Below the pieces are notes generated by a model that made no database searches, was not told the origin of the DNA, and worked only from the letters and a program-made list of their open reading frames with translations. Shown here one piece after another: positions 31,434 through 46,700 of a stretch of DNA of 64,000 bases (positions are counted from its first letter, which is position 1; every line of letters starts with the position of its first letter). Made by a program: the position numbers and the translations under genes. Source of the DNA: Gigantopelta aegis (Eukaryota; Mollusca; Gastropoda; Neomphalida; Peltospiridae); the NCBI RefSeq assembly GCF_016097555.1, contig NC_054706.1, forward strand, positions 28,087,611-28,151,610. The letters are read 5' to 3'.

Positions 31434-34400
31434 GTGAGTATATTTACATGTATTTCTAGATTAGTAAATTCACACATTTATTTTCAACAGGTGGTATGTA
31501 TATATATTCTAGAGACAATATCTTGTAGATCAACACAAACCAAGGCATTATGAGACCAATAAAATCAGAATTCATCAACTGACAATGTGTTCATGAGTGA
31601 TTACTGGAGTTCACCAGGATTATTATTGCATTAAAAAATTTGTTAAAGGGACAGACCCTAGTTTCAGCCCATGACATTGCACACTAAGTTACAAACCTGT
31701 AACACATTTGGATAAAGTTACATTTGAGTGAATCATGATTCTGAAATGGTGAAATACCTTCTAAAAATAGACTAAAACTCGACTCAATAACTGTTACTTC
31801 TCAGACGCATGTGCATTTTTAAAAATATGAGAAATGCATTTTGTGATATTAAAAACACCAGGATGACCAAAAACACTTTGAATGAACGGAAATGGATTTA
31901 TTTTTATTCTAAACAATAAAATCTAAGTAAAGTATGATTTCAGTTATCAAAAACGGCTCTAATAGTCAGAAATATGCCTTAGTGTTTAAAAACTAGGGGA
32001 TGTCCTTTTAAACATTTCTTAATTGGCCTCTCAAAACATAAGTTCTAATTTAGTCACTGGCATGGCCAGTGGGAGTGACATGGGATCCATGATCCTCCAA
32101 ATCATATCTTCTTCTTTTTACCATCACATTTTATGATTGTCACCATATAACACAACCCATAGACAGTGTGGGTGCCCCTCCACCCCCCTCAATGTAGCTG
32201 GCCCTTCAATATAAAATATGATGCAAATGAATTTAGTGAAGTATATATTCTTTTTTAGGATGTTAATCTTGGAAAAGAAATCAAAGCTGAGTTTCCGAAA
32301 TATGAATTGTACATCTATGGAGAAGGGTATGTATTGGTAAATTATTAGTAATTTATAAAATTTATATATATATATATATATATATATGTTAAAAAAAATT
32401 AATGATGACATTTTACAAAGAAGATGTTTTGTGTTTAGTTTGTTGCAAAAACGTAAACATATTCATTGCAATCTTTGTATGTGTTTATGGTTCATATTCA
32501 TGTGTGATGTTCACACATTCTTTTATCAAATGTATGGCTATTAAAGTCGACATGCAGTTAATTACAGGCACATAGACATTGTATCATACATGTTTGATTT
32601 AAAGCAGGGATTCGCAACCAGGATTTCTGTCAGAGGGTAAAACGGATATGGCGCCATACCCACATATTTTTGCAGATTTTATTATTTATTTTTTTAACCT
32701 TTTTGACAAAATTAATTACTCTTATCATTACTCTGTGATTTTCTTAACCCTAACCCTAAACATAACCCATTTTCTTTCGGGGGGAGGTCCCCCATACCCC
32801 ATGTTGACTGTGGTTGCTTTCGATTTTAGAAGTTAATGGTGTAAGGTGTTACCTATAATAAAAAATGCTGGCATGAAAGAACTTAGTAAAACATTTCTCA
32901 CAATATGCTTAATATACAGTCAAGACTTGCACAGAAACAGTTGAAATCAGTATACTGAGCAAGTGGATCAGTGATCTGCTTTATTATACCTGGTACTTAT
33001 TTAATCCTAATAAGGTAAGATTAAAACAAAATTGGCGATATTGATAAAATTAAGAATTTTTATTGTGTGTTTCTGTTTCAGGAATTATGCAAGACAAATA
33101 AGGTTGGTGTATATTTAGTACATTATCTACTCAACATTATCTATACTCTTCAAAAAAAGAAACGCAAAAGGGTACAAATGGGTTATAACTCCGATTTTAT
33201 GTTTCCTACCGGTTCATGCTTTGTGAATATAAGGTCATTGCATGTCCCAAACACATTCCCACGGTTACATTCGATAAAACGCAGCTACTGTACAATAAAG
33301 TTCCAAAATGTGAATATTCGCAAAAACGCAGCCACGTACAAACCATGTCACCACTGCACGTGCGTTGTCTGCACGTGCAACATGAACACCGACAGTATAA
33401 AAGTGCAGGGTGTTCGCTTGCCTGGCCTCTGTATCTGGCCGACAGTTGACAATCCAGGAGATGCCACGTCTCAGTGAACCGCAGAGAAACAATGCCATCG
33501 GCCGACTAGACGCAGGCGAATCCAGAACGGCTGTTGCCAGGGCATTCCATGTGTCCCTAAGCACCATCTCCAGACTGTGGGATCGTTACCAGCAACATGG
33601 ATCAACACGTGACCTCCCTAGATCCGGTCGACCACGGGTCACTACCCCCGGGCAGGACCGCTACATCCGGGTACGCCACCTTCGGGAACGATTGACTACT
33701 GCCACCTCCACAGCCGCAGCAATACCAGGTTTGCGCAGGATATCCGACCAGACCGTAAACGGAACCGCCTACGTGAGGTAGGAATTCGTGCCAGACGTCC
33801 AGTTCGAGGTGTCATCTTAACACCACAACACCGTCGACTCCGACTGCAGTGATGCCAGATTCATCGACAATGGCCTCAACTGCGATGGAGACAGGTGTGG
33901 TTCAGTGACGAGTCCCGATTTCTGCTCCGACGTCATGATGGAAGATGTCGCGTGTATAGGCGTCGTGGTGAACGTTATGCGGCAAACTGCGTGCAGGAAG
34001 TGGACAGATTCGGCGGGGGTAGTGTCATGGTGTGGGCAGCCATCTCACACACTGGCAGAACTGACCTGGTCCACGTGCAGGGCAACCTGAATGCACAGGG
34101 CTACATTGACCAGATCCTCCGGCCACACATCATTCCAGTTATGGCCAACGCCAACGCAGTGTTCCAACATGACCAACGCCAGGCCTCACACAGCACGTCT
34201 CACAACAGCTTTCCTACAGAACAACAACATTAATGTCCTTCCTTGGCCATCGAAATCTCCGGATTTGAACCCAATTGAGCATCTATGGGACGAGTTGGAC
34301 CGACGCCTCCGACAGCGACAACCACAGCCCCAGACCCTGCCCGAGCTGGCAGCAGCCTTGCAGGCCGAGTGGGCCACCATCCCCCGGGACGTCATCTGTA

Positions 34401-37400
34401 CTCTGGTTGCTTCAATGGGCAGGCGGTGCCAGGCAGTTATCAACACACGCGGAGGCCACACCCGGTATTGACTCCAGATGACCTTGACCTTGGTGGTGTG
34501 TCCTATCACTTACTCACAATGGACTAGAGTGAATTGTGAACAATCCTGCAACATTTGGTAATTATCGGACTCACCATTCAATAATTAAATCAATTCTCCA
34601 AATGTTACGACAATGTGGTTTTGCGTTTCTTCTTTTGAAGAGTATATATACTTCAACATTATCTACTTCAATATGATACAACCCTTTGTGATACCCAATA
34701 GCCGATGTGTATTTTTGTGCTGGAGTGTCATTAAACATTCATTCATTCATTCATTCAACTTGATATATGTCCTATTTCAGAGGTAACTCTGTGTGAGCAG
34801 AGCATTTGACCAAATTATCTATTCAATGTAAAAAATCGCAAAAACCTAGTTAACATCCTACACAATATTAATCATTACATACATTACATTGCCAAATGAA
34901 GATAAAATGTGCCAGTGGTTTTTTAAATTTGTAATTGACAACTTTAGTGAATGAAAGAGCTAGCACTGTATTCATTTATTATCATCATCATTCTTTCATC
35001 TTGTAATTTGTTGTCAGTGTCATGCTTATATTCAGTTAGGATTTAAGTACAGAGGCATTGGAAGCGGTATGGCCGTACCACTTTTTAGGCCAGAAACGTT
35101 TTTCTTTTCTCTTCCTACGGCGCTCACATAGATCTCATCATATACAGTGCTTTCATGGCCGTACCAACTTTTAATTGTTTCCGACGCTCCTGAAGTACAC
35201 ATACGAAGTATGTCATTCATAATTAGTACTTGTCAATATACCTGTAGGTAGCTATATAATACATGTTTAATTTAATTTTTAACTTTTTTTTCCACAGCAA
35301 ACTGAAACTTGAGGGTATCCCTGTTCTGTTCATTCCTGGGAATGCTGGAAGTTATAAACAAGGTATTGAAGAAGGGTTTGATTTCCACTTTAGTTACCTA
35401 GAGTTTTTGGTTGCATGTTTTTGTTGAGTTTTTTAATCCATGTTATTATTGTTCACCCATACCTTATATATTTTTGATATTTTTATTGAGGCCTTACCCT
35501 AAAAAAATGTATATTAAAAGATACACAGTGAAGTACAGCAAAATAATAATATTATAATTATATAATAATTTTTTAAGATATGACAACAGGATCGAATGCA
35601 GATGATAAAAAACTAGCTAGTTTTGTAATTGTCATCTTGTATGACTTTTATAAATGTATGATACTATAAAATGATTGTTAAGAAATTTAAAAAGTGTCAA
35701 TTAATATACATGTAAAATGTATCATTAATTTGTGTACTAAAATATTTGCATTTTCAGTGAGATCATTGGCATCTGTTGCTCTACGAAAGGCAGAACACAC
35801 TTCCTTTCACTTCAACTATTTCACTGTCAATCTTCAGGAGGTGTGTAAATATAAGTTGTATATTTTAGCCGAGTAGTAGTAATAACTAATTCATGACAAT
35901 GATATCTGTAATGATATTCAGAATATTCTCATTGTCACGTTCTTCGGGGTATGAAAAAAATAAATCATCTTCAAACTGTGTGAATCGGTGAAGCTGTTCT
36001 CACATAAGTTTATGGATGATTTGTTTTGTTCATATCCAGATGAACGTAAAAGAAATAACAGACAATACAAATGTACATACAATTAAATTTGAATCATATT
36101 TGCTAATAATAACACTAGAAGTTCATACTTTATTTTGATTTATTTTTGGTCCATAAACAATAACGCTCAATAAGACAACTTGCCTATATAAAATTATGTG
36201 ATCAGATTGATGTTCCCTAATGTCGTAATTTTTACATTCATCGAGAAATTAAAAAACTCATGTTGCTACTGAGGACATTATATTGTAATAAGTGTAACAA
36301 AAATTTAATTATATTACCATAATATATGTACAATGCATTGGTCTACCTTTCAGGAAAAAGGTACTCTTAATTAGATTTTGCTTAAAGTGCTTTCAGAATA
36401 TGTACAATTATTACATTTATAAAAGCCCAGAAATCCAACCAACACTGTATCATTTTGTACTTAAAAGCAAGGCCATATCAATAGCAACATTCATTTAGTT
36501 GTAAGTTAAATATGTGTCAAAATATTTGGAACCATATTTGTTTGGTAATAAATATAATATCTGCTACAAAGATGTACTGTTGGACTTGCCACAGCTGAAG
36601 GCGTACGGAATCTTTTGACATCTCAGCAGAAACCCATCGGTTGACCCAGGGGCAGGACGTAGCCCAGTGGTAAAGTGCCCGCCAGATGCGCAGTCGGTGT
36701 GGGATCGATCCCCGTCGGTGGGCCCATTTGGCTATTTGTCGTTCCAGCCAGTGCACCACGACTGGTATATCAAAGGCCGTAGTATGTGCTACCCTGTCTG
36801 TGGGATGGTGCATATAAAAGATCCCTTGGTGCTAATCGAAAAAGAGTAGCCCATGAAGTGGCGACAACGGGATTCCTCTCTCCATATCTGTGTGGTCCTT
36901 AACCATATGTCCGACGCCATATAACCGTAAATAAAATGTGTTGAATAAATAAAATATTTACTTCCTTCTGTCGGTTGACCCATTCTTTGATTGGTTTTTC
37001 CCCATCCCAACCAGTACCACATGACTGGTATATCAAAGGATGTGGTAAGTCATGGCTAGCTCTGGCTGATCAGAAAATGTCACCAAATTATCTCAAAAAT
37101 AAAAAACCTATGCTTTAAATCATACTTTTATTACACAAATTTGTTTTTGCTATTTGTTCTTAAAATTCACAATTGGCCCTGTATGTGCTGTCCTGTCTAT
37201 TGTAATGTGCATATAAACGATCTCTTACTGTTAATGGAAAAATGTAGTGTGTTTCCTCTAAGATTATTAATATTATGTCAGAGTTGTTAAGAGTACTATT
37301 TCAGTGTGATTTAGTGGTGTCGTTAAACAACAAAACTTGTCTAGTATTTTAAATAATCTTTTCATTTACAGGAGCTGGGTGGACTTTATGGAGGTGTTTT

Positions 37401-40400
37401 GCAAGAACAAACTGGTATGTCATTGTGCTCAGTTTACTCATTAATTTTAATAGATGTTGAAAACACAGAATATACTTGCCTTAAAATGAAACTGCATTGT
37501 ACAAGTTGATTTAAGATATATCAACTTATAGCATTGTTATAACAAATTTCTCAGACTTTTGACACTTATAGTTTTGTATATATTCCATCTTTTCTTATTT
37601 AGACTGTTTCCTTTTCAACATGCAGCTGGACATACTTTGGGAATAAATATACTTTCAAAAGTATGCATTTTCGGTTTTTTGTTGTTGATAAGCATACTTT
37701 TAAAAAACCCCATAGTTTTAAAGGTACATTTGTTAACAGATATTTTAAAACTGCAATGAAACAACTACATAACTTAGTGTGATTCGTCTTTCTGTATATA
37801 TGACTAAATGTGAATGAAATGAATAATCAAACACACAGCTTGTTATTGCAGAAATGCCGAAAATACGTATACCTTTTGAAACCCATTGTAAGGAATGAAT
37901 GAATGAATGTTTAACGACACCCCAGCACAAAAATACACATCGGCTATTGGGTGTCGCCCATTGTAAGGAATGAATGAGTGAATGTTTAACGACACCCCAG
38001 CACAAAAATACACATCGGCTATTGGGTGTCGCCCATTGTAAGGAAAATCTGAGAATTGTTGAATGATTTTAATCATTTACGCAATGCCATTAAAAAATAT
38101 TAAGGCTTTGACAAAATGTGCTGCTCTGTCCGAGTAATTGTCCCTTAGTATTCTGCCCTGGACCAAGTCACTGGCTATCCAGAGACTTGGCCCGCGACAG
38201 ACATGCCTGAAACCTTAGTGGTATATGGGCATGTTAAAAATACTCACTCACTCACTCACTCACTCACTCACTCACTCACTCACTCACTCACTCACTCACT
38301 CACTCACTCACTCACTCACTCACTCACTCACTCACTCACTCACTCACTCACTCACGCCCTCATCACTCACTCACTCACTCACTGTCCGAGTGTGAGGAAT
38401 CCTGTTGATGTTTTTATTTTCAGAGTTTGTACATGCATGCATTAAAAAGATTCTTGGATTCTACAAATCGGCACGTTTCCCTCCAACATCAGTCATCCTA
38501 GTGGGCCACTCCATGGTAACGGAATGTCAATTAATTTGTGTTTTTTGTAGTTTTAATAAAAAAGCGTGAATACAAACATTTTAGCATGCCATTATGCTAA
38601 TTTATCATATTGCAACGAAGATTATATTGCATCATCAAATTGATTTGATAATTTAGCACTGTTTTGATCTTTTATTACCTTTTATTTAAAAAATATATTT
38701 ATGTATGTGTGTAAAAAGACAGTATCAAATGATGTGATTAATAAATTCTGCACTGATTTAAAAGTCAGTGGTATGAATTGCTCTGGCTTCCAGTGATCCA
38801 TGAAAATTAATATGCATTTAACCATTCTTAAGAATGATATAATTAAGTGCTTTTTTCAAAAGCAGTGTAACAGTTTTTGCTTTGGTATTGAGCAAGTTTA
38901 AATTATAATAGGAGTTTGTATTGCATCTGGTGATTTATAATCCCTCAACAGAGTGTGTGTATAAAATATAAAAATACAGTCACCCGAATTTACGAAGCCT
39001 GTTTTAAAAAATGCAGATGTTTAAGCATTGTAAATGTATATAGTTACATGTGTGTAAGTCATAAACAAGCTTTATAAGATTCAGCCCAGTGTGGCTTTTG
39101 TTAAGATTTGAAATGACTTCATTAGTTGCATTGCTGATGACATAAATATTACTATTTGTTTTCGACGTCTTTCTCAGGGTGGAATTATAGCAAGGGCTTT
39201 GTTCATTTTACCAGACTTTGATCCACATTTGGTGAACACAATCATCACACAAGCGACTCCACATCAAGCACCAGGTACTGCAAAAATCTTTATTCATTTC
39301 AGTTCATTTTGACTTGATTTGTTTTTACTTCAATCCAATTAAGGTTCAAATATGCTATCCTGGGCACACACTGGCAATGGCTTAATGTTATAGTTAGTGT
39401 AGTGGCCTTTCATCTCTCCATTTGGCCATTAACACTCATTCTGGTTGGGGTTGGCTGTGTCAACCAGTATTCCATGGCTGGTAATGTTAAAGTTCATTTT
39501 GTTTAATGACACCACCAGAGCACATTAATTTATTAATCATCAGCTATTGGATGTCAAACATTTGGTCATTTTGACATACAGTCTTACAGAGGAAACCTGC
39601 TACATTTTTTCATTAGTAGCACAAGCGATCTTTATTTACACCATCCCACAGACAGGATAGCACATACCACAGCCTTCGATATACCAGTCGTGGTGCACTG
39701 GCTGGAATAAGAAATAGCCCAATGGGCCCACCGACGAGGATCGATCCTAGACCAACCGCGCATCAGGTGAGCGCATTACCAGTGGTCTACATCCCACCCT
39801 CCAATATTTAAGATGCCACATACATCAGTTAACAACATATAACTTATTAATTTGTGTAGTATTTCTATTTACTTTCCACATATAACCTGACTCCTGACAT
39901 AAGACACTTTCACTGTAGTCCAGTGCACTGGCCTGAACATCCCAACAACCAATCAAAGGACCAAATATTTTCCACTGGGTCAAGGACAACCTATTCCGGT
40001 CACAAGATAGCTACATCTCTTTTGTATTATAAATTAAATATAATATGTTGTAATCTGAATATATATATTTATCTCTTCAGCTGTTTCCATAGATAGTGAC
40101 TTAGTACATTTCTATAAGAATGTCAACAGTTTTTGGTATCTCCATGGCAACCAGTCACTAAGTCACGTAACGATTGTGAGCACTGGTGGAGGCTACAGGG
40201 ACGTGCTAGTTAGGAATGGATTAACTTCACTCCACAGAGTAAGGTCTAGTCAAATGTGTTAGTAGAAGAATCTTGTTGAATATTTTATCTATAGTCCGTC
40301 CCATCCTTTTACAAAAATGTTTTTTGTCAATAATTTCAGTTTGGTTTGACATAATAAGAAAAGTAAAAGTGTTTTGGAAATAAAAGAATACTATTTTTAT

Positions 40401-40706
40401 GTGTAATTTAGAAAACAGTCGGCTCAGGAATAAATAACTTGAAGTAAATTCCATAGTATGAAAAAATGCATTCCTTGTGGAAAGGACTATAAGCAGACCT
40501 GTCAACCTTTAGACAAGAGAAAGCAGGAGGTGTGTGTTGAAAAAGCAGGAGATTTTGTCAAAAAGCAGGAGATTTTTAAATTCACACAATTTAACCCAAA
40601 ATCGCAAGATTTAAAAAAAAACATTATTACAATAAGTTATATGAATACTTTATAATGTCATATATACTTCTTAACCTTAGATCTTGGCATTAAAAAAAAT
40701 AAAAAA

Positions 40707-40744
<38 letters not shown>

Positions 40745-43700
40745 TTTAAATATTATTATGATTTAATACATATTTAAAAAAAAAAAAAAAAAATTATCCA
40801 AAAATGTTAAGAACATGAACAAGAAATACAAAATTTAATTAGTACATTTACGGTATTACACTTACAGCCTTACAGGTTGCGTTACATTATCATTTGTGGT
40901 TAGTGTACCTAAGTACCAAAGACAAATTTATATAAATCTTATAAATTAATATTCAGTTTTTACTATAATGAGGAACGGTGGCGTGGTACTTATTTAAAAT
41001 CATTATAATGATGCAATAAACATTGTATTTTCATTAATCATAAGTAAAACCTCATTACGGACATCGTGTAAAATATACCGGAATTATACCCATTTCCGTG
41101 AGTAACTTTATGTCAATGTCAAACACAACATTTTTTAATTGTACAAAAATAATTTCTTGAAGTGTACCCTTATAACCAACATTTTACTGCACAAACATAC
41201 AAAATTAACTGACACAAGTATGTTTATACAGCTAATTGGTCTTTTCGTTGTCTTGCTGTGACATGTGATTTTAACATGCATCGTGTGTATCGCTGTCAAC
41301 TCGGAGTCTGGCAGTTCAGATTCGTCATAGTTGCATTATGTAATCCAGTGGGAAGACATTTTACAATTCAGAGGTGTTATTAGAACTAAATTGGATAGTT
41401 TTTTTTTTTTTATATGGCAACACTGAATGTCAATACACAGCCTGTTGAATTAGCGGCAACACGCATTGTAGCCATTACGATGACAACAAACATTATAATT
41501 ACATGTCATTTTATAAACTCCATGTGCTTTTTTAACAATATAAATAGGCTATCCCACAATTTTCACTTCGGCAAAGGTTAAACAGTCGGGACAATTCGGC
41601 CTGTTACATTCTCAGAAGCCGAAAGTAGTCGACATTTGCCGAATGAGAAAAAAAGGCAGAGTTACTTCCCTTCTGTTATTTTGACAAAAGAGGATCGATT
41701 TTTTTTTATACTTACAAAAATGTCATTTAAAAGGAGAAACTGTCTCCCGCACAGGTGAAAGGAGATTTGATCAAATACCGGGAGACTCCCGCGGAATCCG
41801 GGAGGGTTGACAGGTCTGACTATAAGTCTTTGTGTACTTTTTTGATTCCCTTTTATTGCAGATATGAAATAAAATTAAATAATATTTTTGCAAGAACATC
41901 AAAAAATGCAAATAACCACAATGTAATTATAGCTAAATAAATGCATTCTGAATGTATATTAAATTTTCATATTTTGTTACTTTCAGTTAAAACAAAATCT
42001 GTTTTATTGTACAATATGCAAAAGTTTCTATGAAGGGGAAGGTGCTTTTTAGAAACAGTGTGACCCGATATGGTATTTAATTTTTCCTGGAAATCGGTGC
42101 ATACATATCTGTCTCATACTAAATGTAATTATTATACAGATATGTTGTATAATAATATATTTTCATGCTTATTTTCCAACAAAATTTTCTATTATGCTGT
42201 TCTGGGCACATATCATTTACCTGGTTATCTGTCCAAGACATGGGTTGGCGTTTAGTGAGAGAGACATCAGTGTAGTGGTTTTACACAAGTCGGTAGACGG
42301 TCAATTGAGATGCTTGGATTGAAGGATCAAATCCCCTCAAAGTTAATGGACCTATTCTCTGATTGGTTTTTTTTTCACATCTCGAATAGTGCCCCAAAAA
42401 GAGTATATCCAAAGCTGTGGTTTGTGTTCTCCTGTGTGAGAAAGTGCAGATAAAAGATCCTTTGCTGCTAATGGAAAAAAAAATGTAGCAGATTTTCTCT
42501 GAAGACTATGTCAGAAGAACTAAATGTTTGACATCCTGTAACCAGTCCTTAACCATATGTCCAATGCCATATAACAGTAAATAAAATGTGTTGAGTGCGT
42601 CGTTAAATAACACATCTCCTTCCTTCTTCCAATAGCCAGTGAATAATTAATCAGTGTGCCCTAGTGGTGCCATTAAACAAAAAAAGTTTAACTTTTTCCT
42701 TATGGTCATGATCTCTGTCATGCTGATAGGTGGTCTGAGATGAAAGTTTGTCTTGTTTAATGACACCACTAGAACGCATTGATTAATTACTCATCGGCTA
42801 TTGGATGTCAAACATTTGGTAAATCTGACTCGCAGTCATCAGAGGAAACCCGCTACATTTTCCCTAATACAGCAAGGGATCTTTTATATGCACTTTCCCA
42901 CAGACAGGAAAGCACATACCACGGCCTTTGTCCAGTTGTGGTACACTGGTTGTAACGAGAACAAATGTCTGAGATGAATAACTATTGATTCATTATGTAT
43001 TTCTGCTTTCTCCTGCAGATACTTCCAGATGACAGAGTTGTTAGCACATCTGTGAGTTTTCTGAGTTTTCTTCATCATTTTAGTACTTAATAAGTTGTTT
43101 AAAAATTTGTTTGATCTACTTAGACACATACATAGACAAGATTTTCCCCCTCCTTTGAAGTATCCTTAAACCAGGCAGAACTACCATACCTTCTGAGTTT
43201 AGCAGTGCAGCCATTCTGTATTGAATCCAATCTCAGCATATGTAGGCATGGATCCATGGGGAAGGTACTCGGGGTACACCCACCTTGTCCAAACATCAAA
43301 GCTCAAAGCATTCCAGATATCCAGTTTTAGTGGGGAAGATCAACTGGGTGTATCCGGTGAAAGACGACCTTTCAATAATGCATGTTAATTTATTTTGGAA
43401 TTCAATGCTTTTGACATTGCACCTCTCCTTAGAAACATTCTGCAGCTGTCCCTAGATATAAGTATAATATGTACAACCACATTGACCTAACCACTGGACC
43501 ACTGAAGGCAGTATGAATAGGGAATACAGGGCAGCTGTTGTGCTTTTAACACTGAAAATTACAGATCAAATATTAGTTTTTTGCTGTTGTATTCTCACTA
43601 TCATACAACATGAGAATAACTGATTGTAATATGTTAATGTTTTCTGTTTCAGAGTACGGCAGTTCCACATGCCTGGGTGTCTACCGATCATCTCTGTGCT

Positions 43701-46700
43701 GTGTGGTATACACTTTTAAACTATACCTCCTACTAATCTTCACAATTTTTTTGTCATTATTTTACGGGTGGTGTAACAGCATTTGAAAATAAAAACTTTT
43801 ATGGGCAGTTTCTAAAAATATTGGTCAAGATATAAATGAAACAGCAATACTTGCCCATAGTGATGAATGATGTCTGCTCCATGGGGAAATGAAATGATAT
43901 TTTATCGATTAATTTATCCAACAAAATTAATGCTACACTATTATATATAATATACAGTGAAACCTCTAAACTGGACACAAATGGGATCAAATAAAAAAAA
44001 ATGTGGTTTTAAGAGGTATCTGGTTAAGAGAGGTTATTTTCTGTACTGATATTTAAATAGTGGCTGAAAAATGTCCCATTATTAATTTTAAATTTCTGGT
44101 TTGAATTTTAAATAATTGTTAGTAGTATTTTTTAAATTTGAATTTCCTGTTTTGAGGGAATTCTGGTTTATAGAGGGTCTGGGTTTGAGGCGTTTTGGTG
44201 TATAATTTCATGATATATTCTAGTTTATTTGGATTTTTAGGTGCCGACAAATGGTGTTGGCAACAAAACGGGCCATGTTTGATATTATAGATCCTAAATC
44301 TAAACAGGTAGAATTATTTTTTCACTTGTGATTATGTTTGATTCAGGAATGTTTTTCATTTGCTATGAAATAAAACTACAACCTTTTTTGTGAGGTATTA
44401 ATTTTTAAATAAAAAAAAAAATTCTGATCAGCTTAAAATATTTATTCAACCAGATACTGTAAACCAGATTAATATTGTGACTGTTTTTTGGGTGTGGGTT
44501 TTTTTGCAAATATGCATCTTGGCTCATTTTTAGTTGTGAATGATGCAGAATTTATACACATATTTTTTTTCTCCCTTCAATTTACCATACGTAACAATAT
44601 TTTGATATATAATCCAAGTTTGGCTATTTAGCCATAAATCAGAAAAATAAATTTGTTAATTGTTTTGCTAATACTAACTCTAATATGTGCGACTTTACCT
44701 TTAATTAGATTTTCTTGTCTTTTAAAGAAACTTTGAAAGTTTGCATGGAAGTATTAATTAATTCACTTTATTAACCCTGTAAATACATGTTAGACCTTAA
44801 TGTTGCAGGTGACAGATGACATAAGCAGAAGAATGAGTGTTTTTAGACATCACTTTCTCTCGCACACTGGATCAAAAACATTTATAGAACATTTTTCAAG
44901 GGAGATTACTCTGGATAGCAAGATTCCTTGGGAGGAGCAGACCGGAACGATTTTTACATTTAAAACCAACACAGTGAGTTATTGCATGTGTTAAAATAAA
45001 ATAAACAAGGAATAACTCATTACTCATAAAAAAAAATGCAATGAATCAACCTTTAAGAAAAATATATGGTGCATATAAAAGATCCCTTGCTGCTAATCTA
45101 AAAGAGTAGCCCATGAAGTAGCGACTGGGTTTCCTCCCTCAATATCTGTATGGTCCTTCACCATATGTCCGATGCCATATAACCATAAATAAAATGTGTT
45201 GAGTGCATCATTATATAATAGTTTTCCTTCCTTCCTTTCAAGATGCTTGACTTTCACTTCTATTAAATACATGTAAATGAAATTTGTTCTATGTATGAAT
45301 CTCTGTTTTAGTGAATTTCAGAATTTATAAAATTATTTCCTTTTGATAAAATATGATAATTCATCATGGAAACTAATTAGTAGATTTAGATCAACTTAAA
45401 AATAAATTACGCTCACAAATCTAGTCATGACATCTAACAGTTTCTAGTATAAAAGTTTATATTACCTTGTGTATTATTATGCGGTCTTGTCTCAATGACC
45501 TCAAAAGGACAAGTTATAAGTATTTTTCCAACTGCAGTGGCGATGACATCAATTTTGGTATTTAGCTGAACATTAGGTGAATTCAGCAAATATTGCTGTG
45601 TGGAGACTAAGGGAAAAAAGGGCACATGGACCAGCTTATGAAAAGGGCACCCCAATGGAAATTTATTTAAAAAAACAGAAAAAAGCAGCACATTTGGAAT
45701 GGAATGGGTCCCATGTTATAACCGGCCTTGGATCTACCTCTACCATACACACATCTTTTCTCACACTTTACCCCAGTGTGTCCAATGTACCAAATGCTTG
45801 ATTGTTTAAATTTGCTACTCAAAAATATTTCTCTCCAATTTCATATTTCAGATGCCAAGATCAAAGTATTTTGCAATTCCAATTTTAAGTGAAGGTGTGG
45901 ACTCTGTGATGATTCTTAGCAATGTGGTAAGGAACCTAAATTACCCTTACATTTTAATATGTTTGTTAATGTTATCTGCCTTTTAATGTATTTTTCCTGA
46001 GATACAGTGACCTATATCTGATTAATTCATTTCAGTCCACCATTTTTTTTCTTCACTTTTGCTCAACAACAAGTCATCTTCAAAGTTGATATCATCAGTC
46101 ATTGTTGGTGAATATTTCCTTTGAAACATTTATAATTTTTCATTAAATAAGAAAGTTAAGCATGTTTGGAAAGAAATATTCTAACAAGTACATGTATCAA
46201 GAAATAGAACTAGTACACATGATACATCATTCAATACATAATGGTTAGAAATCATTTAGACAATTCCTTAGTGTTTCTGCCAGAAAGAAATGTTTGGGTA
46301 TGGCGCTATGGAATTTAATGCAACCACAGTCAACAGAGGGTATGGGGGACCTTCCCCAGAAAGAAATAGTTTAAGTTTAGTGTTAGGGTTAAGAAAATCA
46401 TACAGTAATGATAAGAGTAATTAATTTTGTTAAAAGGGTTAACTTAAAAAAATTCAATCTGCAAAATAATTTGGGTATGGCGCCATACCCATTTTACCCT
46501 CTGGCAGAAACCCTCTTTGTTCATTTTTTTTTTTTATATTGTGATTACTTAAATATGAACACCAGTCACAGAAATATATTGACATTGACTGTGTTTGATT
46601 TTTATTCTACCATGTTCTAGTGTTTACAGAATCAAGATAATTAACTCATGTGAATGTTAACAACTATACATGTGTGCAATTCATCAGTTAACATAAGTAT

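Noticed and set aside
33410..34527. Several overlapping open frames that look like separate genes
   Set aside because: They are shadows and broken pieces of a single Tc1-like transposase.
36646..36720. Possible tRNA gene at SINE heads (also at 57900, 893, 9903)
   Set aside because: A and B boxes are present but no complete cloverleaf, and each is joined to a SINE body.
38203..38445. Open frame with repeated THSL
   Set aside because: It is simply the (ACTC)n microsatellite read in frame.
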